Source: Pseudomonas entomophila (GTDB lineage: Bacteria > Pseudomonadota > Gammaproteobacteria > Pseudomonadales > Pseudomonadaceae). From it: a stretch of DNA of 64,000 nt. The notes below the pieces were generated by a model. That model worked only from the letters and a program-made list of their open reading frames with translations. It was not told the DNA's origin and ran no database searches. Position 1 is the first letter of the stretch. Every line of letters starts with the position of its first letter. This document shows positions 35,308 through 45,834 of the stretch, one piece after another. The position numbers and the translations under genes were made by a program. The DNA lies in assembly GCF_013523165.1 (NCBI RefSeq), contig NZ_JAAMQI010000005.1, positions 176,979 through 240,978 on the forward strand, written 5' to 3'.

Positions 35308-37869
35308 ATGAACGGTGTGTTCAAGAAGACGATGTTCCAGCTGCACTGGCTGTTCGGCATAACCGCAGGCCTGGTGCTGGCACTGATGGGCACCACCGGC
35401 GCCCTCTGGTCCTTTCAGGACGAGTTGCTGCGCCTGTTCAACCCTGACATGCGCATCGCAGCGCCCCCGGCTGGCGAACGGCTGGCGCCTGCCGAGCTGA
35501 TCCGCCGCGTCGAAACGGCTCAACAGGACACGGTGTCGATGCTCTGGGTCGACCTGCGCCGGCCAGAAGCGGCACGCGTGTTCTTCACGCCCGCGCCAGG
35601 TGAACGGCGCGGCGCGCTGCGCTATGCCGACCCGTACACGGGCGCGCTCAAGGGCGAGATGGCCGGCCAGGGCTTCTTCGACCTGATGCTGCGCCTGCAC
35701 CGGTTCCTGGCCATGGGCGCAACCGGTCGGCAGATCACGGGCGCCTGCACGCTGATGCTGGTGTTCTTCTGTCTATCGGGGCTGTACCTGCGCTGGCCCC
35801 GGCACGCCTTGAACTGGCGCACCTGGCTGTTGATCGACGGCGCCAAGCGTGGCCGTGCCTTCCAGTGGGACTTGCACGCCGTGGCCGGTACCTGGTGCCT
35901 GTTGTTCTACCTGCTGTTCGCCCTCACCGGGCTGTTCTGGTCGTACGAGTGGTATCGCCAGGGGTTGAACCGACTCCTCGCCGATGCGCCCACGGCCAGC
36001 GTACCGAAGACACACGTTGCACGCGGCCAGCCTCCGTCATCGGGCGACAGCGTCCAGGCACCACGCGCCCCGACCAACCCTGACGCGCTCTGGCAGACCC
36101 TGCGCGACGCAGCCGGGCCGGGACTTGCCGCCTACAACCTGCGCCTGCCGACGGCCGCTGGTCAGCCGGCGATGGTCTTCTACCTGCTCGACCAGGCGCC
36201 GCACGAGCGCGCGTTCAACACCCTCATGCTCGACCCGGCCACGGGCGCCATTGGCCAGCACGACCGCTTCGACGACAAATCCGCCAAGGCGCAGCTGCTG
36301 GCCAGTGTCTACGCCCTGCACGTCGGCAGCTATTTCGGCCTGCCCGGGCGGCTGCTCGTCACCCTCGCCAGCCTGACCATGCCCCTGTTCTTCGTCACCG
36401 GCTGGTTGCTCTACCTCGACCGCCGTCGCAAGCAGCGTCAGGTACGTGCGGTCCGTGGACACGTGCAGCCCGTGGCGCCGAACGAGGACAGTTGGCTGAT
36501 CGGTTATGCCAGCCAGAGCGGTTTCGCCGAGCAGCTCGCCTGGCAGAGCGCCGGGCAGTTGCAGGCGGCCGGCCTGTCGGTGCAGGTGCGTCCGTTGCGC
36601 GCCGTAGATGAGCACGTGTTACGCGAAACACGTCGGGCGCTATTCGTGCTCAGCACCTTCGGTGATGGCGAGCCGCCCGACAGCGCTCGCCTCTTCGAGC
36701 GCAAGACGCTGGGCCAGCCCTGGACGCTCACGCACCTGAGTTATGCCGTGCTTGCCCTGGGCGATCGCCAGTACCCTGCGTTCTGTGGATTCGCCAGGCG
36801 GGTCCAGGCCTGGCTCGACACCACTGGTGCCGACCAGGCGTTCGACATGGTGGAGGTGGACAACGCCGACCCCATGGCGCTGGGCCACTGGCAGCAGGCG
36901 CTGGCGCGACTGACGGGCACGCAGACAATCAGCGCCTGGCAACCGCCGTCGTACGGCCATTGGCGACTGCGCGAGCGCGAATGGCTCAACCCCGGTAGCC
37001 AGGGTGCCCCCGTGTTTCGCCTGGCACTGAGCGCCGACAGCCCGACCACCTGGGACGCGGGCGATCTGGTGGAGGTCATGCCGCGCAATGGCCGCGACGC
37101 CATCCTGGCCTTCGTGACGACGCTGGGGTTGCAGGCCGATGCGCTCGTACAGCGCCACGGTGTCTCACTGCGCTTCGACGTGGCGCTCGCCGGTGTTCAG
37201 TTGCCGACTGGGCGCGAGCACCTGATCGGCCTGCAGGCCCAGGCCGTGCTGGATGCGCTGGCGCCGATCGGGCCGCGCGACTACTCCATCGCCTCGATCG
37301 CCAGCGACGGCCTGCTGGAGCTGATCGTGCGCCAGACACGAGACGAACAGGGCGTCTTGGGACTGGGGTCGGGGTGGCTGACCGAACACCTGGCCGAGGG
37401 TGGCGTCGCGGCGCTGCGAATCCGGCGCAACAGCGGTTTCCATCTGCCCGAGGTCCCTGCGCCGATGATCCTGATCGGTAACGGTACGGGCCTGGCCGGC
37501 TTGCGCAGCCTGCTCCGGGCACGCATCGTCGCTGGAGAGTCGCGCAACTGGCTGCTGTTCGGCGAGCGTCAGCGAACCTGTGATTTCCATTGCGCGCAGG
37601 AGGTTCGGCAGTGGCTGGACCAGGGTGACCTGGCGCACCTGGACCTGGCCTTCTCGCGTGACCAGGCCGAGAAGCGCTACGTGCAGGATGCATTGCGCGC
37701 GCGCGCCGAGCGCTTGCGTGCCTGGGTGGCCGACGGGGCTTACCTGTACCTGTGTGGCAGCCAGCGGGGCATGGCCTCGGGCGTGGACGCCGTGCTGAAC
37801 GACGTGCTGGGCGAAGCCCAGGTGCAGGCGCTGATCGAGGAAGGCCGTTACCGACGCGACGTCTACTGA
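35308..37869 (+). CDS. PepSY membrane domain fused to flavodoxin and NADPH-flavin reductase
   Basis: 853 residues with three modules. Residues 1-400: PepSY_TM region with four membrane segments (LFGITAGLVLALMGTTGALW, ITGACTLMLVFFCLSGLYLRWP, LLFYLLFALTGLFWSYEWYR, TLASLTMPLFFVTGWLLYL) and periplasmic PepSY folds. About 393-535: flavodoxin-like FMN domain (WLIGYASQSGFAEQLAWQSA, VLSTFGDGEPPDS, YAVLALGDRQYPAFCGFA). About 555-853: cytochrome P450 reductase/sulfite reductase alpha-type FAD-NADPH domain (RDYSIASI for FAD, LIGNGTGLAGLRSLL for NADPH). It should carry electrons from cytoplasmic NADPH through FAD and FMN to the membrane domain, plausibly to reduce ferric siderophores or other periplasmic acceptors; Pseudomonas PiuB-like proteins share this layout. 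The Shine-Dalgarno sequence is poor, and ATG at 35332 is an alternative start. Confidence 0.88.
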   Translation: MNGVFKKTMFQLHWLFGITAGLVLALMGTTGALWSFQDELLRLFNPDMRIAAPPAGERLAPAELIRRVETAQQDTVSMLWVDLRRPEAARVFFTPAPGERRGALRYADPYTGALKGEMAGQGFFDLMLRLHRFLAMGATGRQITGACTLMLVFFCLSGLYLRWPRHALNWRTWLLIDGAKRGRAFQWDLHAVAGTWCLLFYLLFALTGLFWSYEWYRQGLNRLLADAPTASVPKTHVARGQPPSSGDSVQAPRAPTNPDALWQTLRDAAGPGLAAYNLRLPTAAGQPAMVFYLLDQAPHERAFNTLMLDPATGAIGQHDRFDDKSAKAQLLASVYALHVGSYFGLPGRLLVTLASLTMPLFFVTGWLLYLDRRRKQRQVRAVRGHVQPVAPNEDSWLIGYASQSGFAEQLAWQSAGQLQAAGLSVQVRPLRAVDEHVLRETRRALFVLSTFGDGEPPDSARLFERKTLGQPWTLTHLSYAVLALGDRQYPAFCGFARRVQAWLDTTGADQAFDMVEVDNADPMALGHWQQALARLTGTQTISAWQPPSYGHWRLREREWLNPGSQGAPVFRLALSADSPTTWDAGDLVEVMPRNGRDAILAFVTTLGLQADALVQRHGVSLRFDVALAGVQLPTGREHLIGLQAQAVLDALAPIGPRDYSIASIASDGLLELIVRQTRDEQGVLGLGSGWLTEHLAEGGVAALRIRRNSGFHLPEVPAPMILIGNGTGLAGLRSLLRARIVAGESRNWLLFGERQRTCDFHCAQEVRQWLDQGDLAHLDLAFSRDQAEKRYVQDALRARAERLRAWVADGAYLYLCGSQRGMASGVDAVLNDVLGEAQVQALIEEGRYRRDVY

Positions 37870-37941
37870 CCCCTGCCGCGCAGGACCGGCCCCTGGTTTG
37901 CCCGACGGGTCGGCCGTGCACCGAGTCAGGTGCGCCGAGCG

Positions 37942-38733
37942 TCAGCGCAGCACGAAGGCGTCGGCGTCGAGGTCGGCCGGGAACCGTGTGCGGTAGGTTG
38001 CCAGGTCGGCCGCGCTCAAGGTGGCCTTGAACACGCCATTGGCGTCGCCTGCGTTGAGCAGGGGGTCGCCGTGGAAATCCAGCACCTGGCTGTCACCCGC
38101 GTAGTCCAGCCCCTTGCCGTCGCTACCGACACGGTTCACCGCAGCGACGTAGCAGAGGTTCTCGATGCCCCGGGCCGGCAGCAGGCGGTTCCAGTGCTGG
38201 CGCCGTGCAGCTGGCCAGTTGGCGGTATAGAGCAACAGGTCGGTGTCCCGGGCATCACGGCTCCACACGGGAAAGCGCAGGTCGTAGCAGATCAGTGGAC
38301 GAATGCGCCAGCCCTTGAGCTCGAACTGCACCTGGCGCTCGCCCGGCGTGTAGTGCTCGTGCTCGCCCGCCATGCGGAACAAGTGGCGCTTGTCGTAGTG
38401 CAACACCTCGCCGTCCGGGCGTGCCCACAACAGCCGGTTGCGGTGGCTGCCGTCCTCGGCCCGAACGATCACGCTGCCGGTGACCACCGCGCCCACGGCC
38501 ACCGCCTGCGCCTTGAGCCAGGCATGGGTCGGGCCCAGCTCGGGTTCGGCCAAGGCCTCGGACTGCATGGTGAAGCCGGTGGTGAACATCTCTGGCAGGA
38601 TGACCAGGTCGACCGTGCCGACCTGGGCCAGCAACGTCTCGAGATGGGCCTTGTTGGCCTGGGGGTCGTGCCAGGCCAGGTGCGTCTGGACCAGGGCCAG
38701 GTGCAGGTCGGGCAATGCATTCAGATCGCGCAT
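37942..38733 (-). CDS. omega-amidase of the nitrilase superfamily (YafV/Nit2 type)
   Basis: 263 residues. The Glu-Lys-Cys catalytic triad is visible: LPEMFTTGF (about residue 46), YDKRHLF (about 117) and LICYDLRFPVW (about 150). Omega-amidases hydrolyse the 2-oxoacid amides made by glutamine-type transaminases (alpha-ketoglutaramate, alpha-ketosuccinamate) and so make those transaminations irreversible. The gene overlaps the end of the aminotransferase gene by 13 nt, which strongly supports a joint pathway. E. coli YafV is the nearest well-known relative. The start is conserved and no upstream alternative looks better. Confidence 0.92.
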   Translation of the reverse strand: MRDLNALPDLHLALVQTHLAWHDPQANKAHLETLLAQVGTVDLVILPEMFTTGFTMQSEALAEPELGPTHAWLKAQAVAVGAVVTGSVIVRAEDGSHRNRLLWARPDGEVLHYDKRHLFRMAGEHEHYTPGERQVQFELKGWRIRPLICYDLRFPVWSRDARDTDLLLYTANWPAARRQHWNRLLPARGIENLCYVAAVNRVGSDGKGLDYAGDSQVLDFHGDPLLNAGDANGVFKATLSAADLATYRTRFPADLDADAFVLR

Positions 38734-39869
38734 AGTCGTTCCGCTGCCTGGCGCAGCGTCTCCTCACGTTTGGCGAAGCACAATCGCACCAGGCGCTGCC
38801 CGGGGATCGGTCGCTGGTAGAACACCGAGATGGGGATGGTCGCCACACCGTGCTCCCGGGTCAGCCACACCGCCATGGCGGTGTCGTCGAGGTCAGGACG
38901 GATGGCACTGTAGTCGACCAGCTGGAAGTAGGTGCCCTGGGCCGGGGTGAACCGCAAGCGCGACGACGCCAGCAGGCCACAGACCAGGTCACGCTTGGCC
39001 TGGTAGAACGCGGGCAGACGTGCCACGTGCGCCGGGTCCTGGACCATGAAGTCGGCCAAGGCATGCTGCAACGGGGTGACCCCACAGAAATTGACGTACT
39101 GGTGGACCTTGCGCAGCTCGGCCGACAGCGTTGCAGGTGCCACCACATAGCCGGTCTTCCACCCGGTCACGTGGTAGGTCTTGCCGAACGAACTGACCAC
39201 GAAGGCACGCGACCGCAGGGCCGTATGTGCCAGGACGCTGGCATGCCCTACCCCGTCGTAGACCAGGTGCTCGTAGACTTCATCGCTGAGCAGCAGAAGG
39301 TCGCGTGCTTCGACGAGGGCCGCCAAGCGGTCGAGGTCGTCTGACGTGATCAGCGCCCCGCTGGGGTTGTGCGGCGAGTTGATCACGATCATGCGCGTGC
39401 GTGGGCTCAGGGCATCGTTCAGGCGCTGCCAGTCGATGCGAAAGTCGCCAGCGTCCAGCGGCACGTGCACGCACCGCCCGCCGGCCAGGCGCACCGCCGG
39501 GTCGTAGCTGTCGTAGCACGGGTCGAAGACGATCACCTCATCGCCCGGCCGCACCACCGCGTGGATGGCGCAGAAGATGGCCTCGGTTGCCCCGGGCGTG
39601 ATGGTCACTTCCTGCTCGGGGTCCACGCAGGCGCCGTACGACGACGCGATCTTGATCGCCACCTGCTCGCGCAAGGCTGGCAGCCCGGCCATGGGTGCGT
39701 ATTGGTTGTGCCCGGCGAGCACATGCCGACCCACGGCTTCGAGCAAGCCCTGGGGCCCGTCGAAATCCGGGAACCCCTGCGAGAGATTCAACGCCCCCAT
39801 CTCGGCCGCCAGTTGCGACATGGTGGTGAAGATGGTCATGCCGAGGTCCGGCAGCTTGCTGTCGATCAT
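38721..39869 (-). CDS. methionine/glutamine-type aminotransferase (YbdL/KAT family)
   Basis: 382 residues, class I/II PLP aminotransferase. It has the N-terminal NLSQGFPDFDGP substrate region, ITPGATEAIFCAIHAVV, the NSPHNPSGALIT motif and the PLP lysine in SSFGKTYHVTGWKTGYV (about residue 234). The pattern matches E. coli YbdL, a methionine aminotransferase that uses 2-oxo-4-methylthiobutyrate. With the omega-amidase gene overlapping its end, the pair would reaminate 2-oxoacids from glutamine, completing methionine salvage. GGAG six bases before the ATG at 39869 is part of an upstream in-frame ATGGAG (39881), so I prefer the downstream start. Confidence 0.92.
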   Translation of the reverse strand: MIDSKLPDLGMTIFTTMSQLAAEMGALNLSQGFPDFDGPQGLLEAVGRHVLAGHNQYAPMAGLPALREQVAIKIASSYGACVDPEQEVTITPGATEAIFCAIHAVVRPGDEVIVFDPCYDSYDPAVRLAGGRCVHVPLDAGDFRIDWQRLNDALSPRTRMIVINSPHNPSGALITSDDLDRLAALVEARDLLLLSDEVYEHLVYDGVGHASVLAHTALRSRAFVVSSFGKTYHVTGWKTGYVVAPATLSAELRKVHQYVNFCGVTPLQHALADFMVQDPAHVARLPAFYQAKRDLVCGLLASSRLRFTPAQGTYFQLVDYSAIRPDLDDTAMAVWLTREHGVATIPISVFYQRPIPGQRLVRLCFAKREETLRQAAERLCAI

Positions 39870-40002
39870 GGGGCGCTCCATGGGGTCCGGGGGGCGGCAA
39901 GCTGCAGGTCAGCGCTGCACGTCAGGGCGCCAGTGCCGCCTCGACGTCCTGTGGACACCTGACCGACCGCCCCTACCGCCCACGTGCAGCTCGTCGCTAC
40001 GC

Positions 40003-41466
40003 TTACCGCTTGTCCTTGCGCTTCTTTTCCGCCTTCTTGTGGTGAGACATCAAACGGCGCTTCTTGTTGACCTGGCGATCGGTCAGGGTGTTCTTGTTGC
40101 CCTCGTAGGGGTTGTCGCCGCCCTTGTACTCGATGCGGATCGGCGTGCCGACCAGGCGCAGGACGCGGCGATAGGTGTTTTCCAGGTAACGCGAGTAGGA
40201 GCGTGGCACCTTCTCGACCTGGTTGCCGTGGATCACGATGATCGGCGGGTTGGCACCACCCAGGTGAGCGTAGCGCAGCTTGATGCGGCGACCGTTGACC
40301 AGGGGTGGCTGGTGTTCGCTGACGGCGTCTTCGAGGATCTGGGTCAGGCGGCTGGTCGGCCAGCGGGTCACCGCCGACTTGAACGAGGCCTGGACCGACT
40401 TGTACAGGTGGCCGACGCCCGTGCCGTGCAGCGCCGAGATGAAGTGGATGTCGGCGAAGTCGACGAAGAACAGCCGGCGTTCCAGCTCGGTCTTCACGTA
40501 GTCGCGCTCGCCCGGTGCCATGCCGTCCCACTTGTTCAGGGCGATGACGATGGCACGGCCGGCTTCCAGCGCGAAGCCCAGCAGGTTCAGGTCATGGTCG
40601 ACCACGCCTTCGCGGGCGTCCATGACGAAGATCACCACGTTGGCGTCCTTGATCGCCTGCAGCGTCTTGACCACCGAGAACTTCTCGACTTCCTCGTGGA
40701 TCTTGCCACGCTTGCGCACTCCGGCGGTGTCGATCAGCGTGTACTTCTCCTCGTCGCGTTCGAACGGGATGTAGATGCTGTCACGGGTCGTGCCAGGCTG
40801 GTCGTAGACCACCACGCGCTCTTCGCCGAGCATGCGGTTGACCAGGGTCGACTTGCCGACGTTGGGGCGGCCGATGATGGCGATCTTGATGCCATCCTTC
40901 TCGCTCGGGCCAGGGATGCGTACGGCTTCTTCGCCTTCGGCCACGTCCTGATCGAGCGCGTCGTCTTCCTTGTCACGCGGCAGGTGGCCCAGCACCGATT
41001 CCATCAGGGCATTGATGCCACGGCCCTGGGAACCGGCCACCGGAATGGCGGTGCCCATGCCCATCGGCGCGAACTCGGCACGGGCCGTGTCCGGGTCGAT
41101 GTTGTCGATCTTGTTGGCGACCAGGACCGCCTGCTTGTTCCGCTTGCGCAGGTGCTCGGCGATCATCTGGTCGCCAGCGGTCATGCCGGCACGGGCGTCG
41201 ACCAGGAACAGGACGTAGTCGGCTTCTTCGATGGCCAGCAGGGACTGCTCGGCCATCTTCTCGTCCATGCCGACCTCGTCACCGGTGATACCGCCGGTGT
41301 CGATCAGGATGAACGTGCGGCCTTGCCACTGCGCCTCGCCGTACTGGCGGTCGCGGGTCAGGCCCGACAAGTCGCCGACGATGGCGTCGCGGGTCTTGGT
41401 CAGGCGGTTGAACATCGTGGATTTGCCGACGTTCGGCCGACCCACCAGGGCGATAACGGGAACCAT
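40003..41466 (-). CDS. der: ribosome-assembly GTPase Der (EngA)
   Basis: 487 residues. Two consecutive GTPase domains: the first with [23 protein letters not shown] and NKIDNID (residues 1-165), the second with [24 protein letters not shown] and NKWDGM (about 195-370). A KH-like domain and a Lys/Arg-rich tail ([13 protein letters not shown]) follow. Der acts in 50S subunit assembly and is essential. The conserved start [15 protein letters not shown] and GGAGAGCCTC ahead of it fix the ATG. It follows bamB, with a hairpin in the 116-nt gap. Confidence 0.97.
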   Translation of the reverse strand: MVPVIALVGRPNVGKSTMFNRLTKTRDAIVGDLSGLTRDRQYGEAQWQGRTFILIDTGGITGDEVGMDEKMAEQSLLAIEEADYVLFLVDARAGMTAGDQMIAEHLRKRNKQAVLVANKIDNIDPDTARAEFAPMGMGTAIPVAGSQGRGINALMESVLGHLPRDKEDDALDQDVAEGEEAVRIPGPSEKDGIKIAIIGRPNVGKSTLVNRMLGEERVVVYDQPGTTRDSIYIPFERDEEKYTLIDTAGVRKRGKIHEEVEKFSVVKTLQAIKDANVVIFVMDAREGVVDHDLNLLGFALEAGRAIVIALNKWDGMAPGERDYVKTELERRLFFVDFADIHFISALHGTGVGHLYKSVQASFKSAVTRWPTSRLTQILEDAVSEHQPPLVNGRRIKLRYAHLGGANPPIIVIHGNQVEKVPRSYSRYLENTYRRVLRLVGTPIRIEYKGGDNPYEGNKNTLTDRQVNKKRRLMSHHKKAEKKRKDKR

Positions 41467-41503
41467 GAGGCTCTCCAAATACGTGAATTCTTGAAAATGC
41501 AAA

Positions 41504-41524
41504 GGCCGCTGCAAGGCAGCGGCC
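41504..41524 (-). terminator. hairpin between bamB and der
   Basis: On the minus strand a perfect 9-bp stem GGCCGCTGC/GCAGCGGCC with a three-base loop is followed by TTTGCATTTT, which looks like an intrinsic terminator or attenuator in front of der. A second stem (GAGGCC/GGCCTC, 41556-41572) lies between it and the bamB stop. Confidence 0.65.
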
Positions 41525-41582
41525 GAAGTTCATGCGGTACACGAAGTACCCGCCCGAGGCCGGCAAGGCCTCAAGCATAGCG

Positions 41583-42725
41583 TCAGCGGACGGTCAGCGC
41601 TTCGAGCTTGCCACCGTTGCCGAACACATAGAGCGTGTCGCCGACGACCAGGGGACGAGCACGCAGGCCATCCCGGTCGACGCGCTCGCGGCCGACGAAG
41701 CGACCGTCGACCTGGCTGAGCAGGTGCAGGTAGCCTTCGAAGTCACCGACGGCGACGTAGCTGGAGAACACCTCCGGTGCCGACAACTGGCGACGCGCCA
41801 GCGATTCGTTGCTCCACAGGGCGCTGGCCGAACGCTCGTCGATGCCTTCGACGGTGCCCGAGGCCTGGCTGACGTAGACGTTGCCGAAGCCTTGGGCGAC
41901 GCCGACGTAGCTCGACGCATCGCGCTGCCACAGAGAGCGGCCGGTTTCCAGGTCCAGGCCCGCGACGCGGCCCTGGTAGGTGCTGACGTAGATCACGCCA
42001 CCGGACAGCAGCAGCCCGCCGTCGATGTCGACCACGCGCTCCAGCTCCGAACGCCCTTGGGGCACGGCGACCCGTGCCTCCCAGACCGGCACGCCGTTCT
42101 GGGTGTCCAGCGCGATCACCTTGCCGGTCGACAGGCCAGCCACCGCCAGGCGGTTGGTGACGATCGGCGCACCGGTGCCGCGCAGCGTCAGCACGGCGGG
42201 CGTGCTTTCGTAGATCCAGCGGCGATCGCCGGTGGCGGCATCCAGGCCGATCACACGGTCGTCCTGGGTCTGCACCACCACCACGTCACCGTTGCTCGCC
42301 GGTGGCGCCAGCACTTCGCTGGTCACCCGCGAGCGCCAGCGCTCTTCACCGGTGTCGGCATCCAGGGCGATGACCTCGCCCTTGAGGGTGCCGAGCATGA
42401 CCAGGCCATAGCCTACGCCCACGGCGCCCGACACCGGCAGGTCCAGGTCCTGCTTCCAGAGCACGTCGCCGTTGCTGCGGTTCAGGGCCATGACCACGCC
42501 ATGGACGTCCGAGGCGTAGATGCGGTCGTTCTCGACGGCCGGCACCAGCGTGTTGTAGGTGTCGCCCTGGCCATCGCCGATGGAACGGCTCCACAGCTTG
42601 GTGAGGTGAACCTCTTCGGTGAACTGGGTCAGCTCGGCCGGTGGCAGTTCCTTCTTGCTGTTGCTGCTGCAACCCGCTGCCAGAACGGCAAGGGCCAGCA
42701 CTGCTGCTTGTTTCCAACCGATCAC
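41583..42725 (-). CDS. bamB: outer-membrane assembly lipoprotein BamB
   Basis: 380 residues if started at GTG. Lipoprotein signal with lipobox LAAGC (residues 14-18) and then an eight-bladed PQQ/WD-like beta-propeller with repeated blades such as ASDVHGVVMALNRSNGDVLW, GEVIALDADTGEERWRS, DRVIGLDAATGDRRWIYE and GRVAGLDLETGRSLWQ. BamB supports the BamA complex that inserts outer-membrane proteins. An in-frame ATG 27 nt upstream (42752) lies inside yfgM and would lengthen the signal peptide; the GTG two bases after the yfgM stop gives the normal length, so I favour it. Its neighbours yfgM and der are the usual ones. Confidence 0.94.
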   Translation of the reverse strand: MIGWKQAAVLALAVLAAGCSSNSKKELPPAELTQFTEEVHLTKLWSRSIGDGQGDTYNTLVPAVENDRIYASDVHGVVMALNRSNGDVLWKQDLDLPVSGAVGVGYGLVMLGTLKGEVIALDADTGEERWRSRVTSEVLAPPASNGDVVVVQTQDDRVIGLDAATGDRRWIYESTPAVLTLRGTGAPIVTNRLAVAGLSTGKVIALDTQNGVPVWEARVAVPQGRSELERVVDIDGGLLLSGGVIYVSTYQGRVAGLDLETGRSLWQRDASSYVGVAQGFGNVYVSQASGTVEGIDERSASALWSNESLARRQLSAPEVFSSYVAVGDFEGYLHLLSQVDGRFVGRERVDRDGLRARPLVVGDTLYVFGNGGKLEALTVR

Positions 42726-42726
42726 G

Positions 42727-43368
42727 TCAGGCGTCCCCTTTGGCCAGGTCATCCAGCTTCAGTTGCAGGCCACCGACTGCGGCGTCATCCGACAGCGCAG
42801 CCTTGGCTTTTTCGTAGGCCCCATGGGCATCGTCGGCACGACCCAGCTGTACCAGCAGGTCGCCCTTCAATTCTTCGCGGCTGGCCAGGAAGGCCTTGTC
42901 GGCATCGCCGTCCAGCAGCTTCAGGCCTTCTTCGGCCTTGTCCTGGGCAGCCAGCACACGGGCCAGACGCTGGCGCGAGATCTCGCCCAGCGTGTCGTTG
43001 GCCGGCTTGTCCATCACGCCCTTGAGCTCGGCGGCGGCATCGTCCAGCTTGCCGTCGTCGACCGCCACGCGGGCCACGAACAGGCTGCCGTACTGGGCAT
43101 AGGCGGTACCGCCATACTCGCTCTTCAACTTGCTGGAAAGCTCGGCGACCTTGGTCGTGTCCGGCTGGCCATTGGGCGTCAGCGACGTTTCCAACAGGGC
43201 CTGGTACAGGATCGACGCGCCCTGGGACTGGTTGGCCTGGTACTTGTGCCAGGCCTGCCAGCCCACCACCACGGCGGCGGCCAGCAACGCGCCGGTCAGC
43301 AGCGGCTTGCCGTTACGGTTCCACCAGTCCTTGGCCACGGCCATCTCGTCATCATCGGTACTCGACAC
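42727..43368 (-). CDS. yfgM: YfgM-family membrane-anchored TPR protein
   Basis: 213 residues starting at GTG. One membrane segment (PLLTGALLAAAVVVGWQAW, about residues 24-42) and a periplasmic TPR region (GEISRQRLARVLAAQDKAEE; GDLLVQLGRADDAHGAYEKA). YfgM works with SecYEG and the chaperone PpiD during export in E. coli. The start MSSTDDDEMAVAKDWWNRNG is conserved, and AAGGAG seven bases before the GTG decides it; the in-frame upstream codon at 43389 has no such support. bamB begins one base after the stop, and hisS lies 39 nt upstream. Confidence 0.93.
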   Translation of the reverse strand: MSSTDDDEMAVAKDWWNRNGKPLLTGALLAAAVVVGWQAWHKYQANQSQGASILYQALLETSLTPNGQPDTTKVAELSSKLKSEYGGTAYAQYGSLFVARVAVDDGKLDDAAAELKGVMDKPANDTLGEISRQRLARVLAAQDKAEEGLKLLDGDADKAFLASREELKGDLLVQLGRADDAHGAYEKAKAALSDDAAVGGLQLKLDDLAKGDA

Positions 43369-43407
43369 CCCAATACTCCTTCTAAGCAATTCGGCTGTTC
43401 GACCGCT

Positions 43408-44697
<1,290 letters not shown>

Positions 44698-44721
44698 GGA
44701 AGATCCTTACGCATCTGTCGG

Positions 44722-45831
44722 TCAGCCTCGGGCGATCAATGCCGCGTCGGCTTCGGCCTTTTCGGCCGCTTTCTGGCGGATGAGCTTTTCCAGCTCGTCC
44801 ACCAGGTTGTCATTGGTGAGTTTCTGCGACGGTTTGCCGTCGATGTAGATCAGGTTCGGCGTACCGCCGGTCAGCCCCACATGGGCCTCCTTCGCCTCGC
44901 CCGGGCCGTTGACCACACAGCCGATCACCGCCACGTCCAACGGCACCAGCAGGTCCTCGAGCCGACCTTCCAGGTCGTTCATGGTCTTGACCACGTCGAA
45001 GTTCTGCCGCGAGCAGCTGGGGCAGGCGATGAAGTTGATGCCACGCGAGCGCAGCCGCAGCGACTTGAGGATGTCGTAACCGACCTTCACCTCTTCCACC
45101 GGATCGGCCGCCAGCGAGATCCGGATGGTATCGCCGATGCCTTCGGCCAGCAGCATACCGAGACCGACCGCCGATTTCACCGTCCCCGAACGCAGCCCAC
45201 CGGCTTCGGTGATGCCCAGGTGCAGGGGTTGCACGATCTGGCGGGCCAGCTGACGGTAGGCGTCGACGGCCATGAACACGTCGGAGGCCTTGACGCTGAC
45301 CTTGAAATCCTGGAAATCCAGCCGGTCCAGGTGCTCGACGTGACGCAGGGCCGACTCGACCAGCGCAGCGGGCGTGGGCTCGCCGTACTTCTTCTGCAGG
45401 TCTTTTTCCAGGGACCCGGCGTTGACGCCGATACGGATCGGGATGCCACGGTCGCGCGCGGCGTCGACCACCGCGCGAACACGGTCTTCACGACCGATGT
45501 TGCCGGGGTTGATGCGCAGGCAGTCGACGCCCAGCTCGGCCACGCGCAAGGCGATGCGGTAGTCGAAATGAATGTCGGCGACCAGGGGCACCGAGACCCG
45601 CTGCTTGATGCGACCGAACGCCTCGGCGGCGTCCATGTCCGGGACCGAGACCCGCACGATGTCGACGCCGGCATCGACCAGACGCGTGATCTGCGCGACG
45701 GTGGCGTCGACATCGTTGGTGTCGGTGTTGGTCATGCTCTGCACCGCGATGGGCGCATCGCCGCCCACGGGCACCTTGCCTACCCAGATTTTTCGGGATT
45801 CGCGGCGCTTGATCGGAGATTCACCGTGCAT
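44722..45831 (-). CDS. ispG: 4-hydroxy-3-methylbut-2-enyl diphosphate synthase (flavodoxin)
   Basis: 369 residues. Penultimate enzyme of the MEP isoprenoid pathway; reduces methylerythritol cyclodiphosphate to HMBPP with a [4Fe-4S] cluster. A TIM-barrel N-terminal part ([38 protein letters not shown]) and a C-terminal cluster domain with the cysteines of [11 protein letters not shown] and [10 protein letters not shown] are present. The start lies three bases after the rodZ stop. The neighbours rodZ and hisS are conserved. Confidence 0.98.
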   Translation of the reverse strand: MHGESPIKRRESRKIWVGKVPVGGDAPIAVQSMTNTDTNDVDATVAQITRLVDAGVDIVRVSVPDMDAAEAFGRIKQRVSVPLVADIHFDYRIALRVAELGVDCLRINPGNIGREDRVRAVVDAARDRGIPIRIGVNAGSLEKDLQKKYGEPTPAALVESALRHVEHLDRLDFQDFKVSVKASDVFMAVDAYRQLARQIVQPLHLGITEAGGLRSGTVKSAVGLGMLLAEGIGDTIRISLAADPVEEVKVGYDILKSLRLRSRGINFIACPSCSRQNFDVVKTMNDLEGRLEDLLVPLDVAVIGCVVNGPGEAKEAHVGLTGGTPNLIYIDGKPSQKLTNDNLVDELEKLIRQKAAEKAEADAALIARG

Positions 45832-45834
45832 GAA

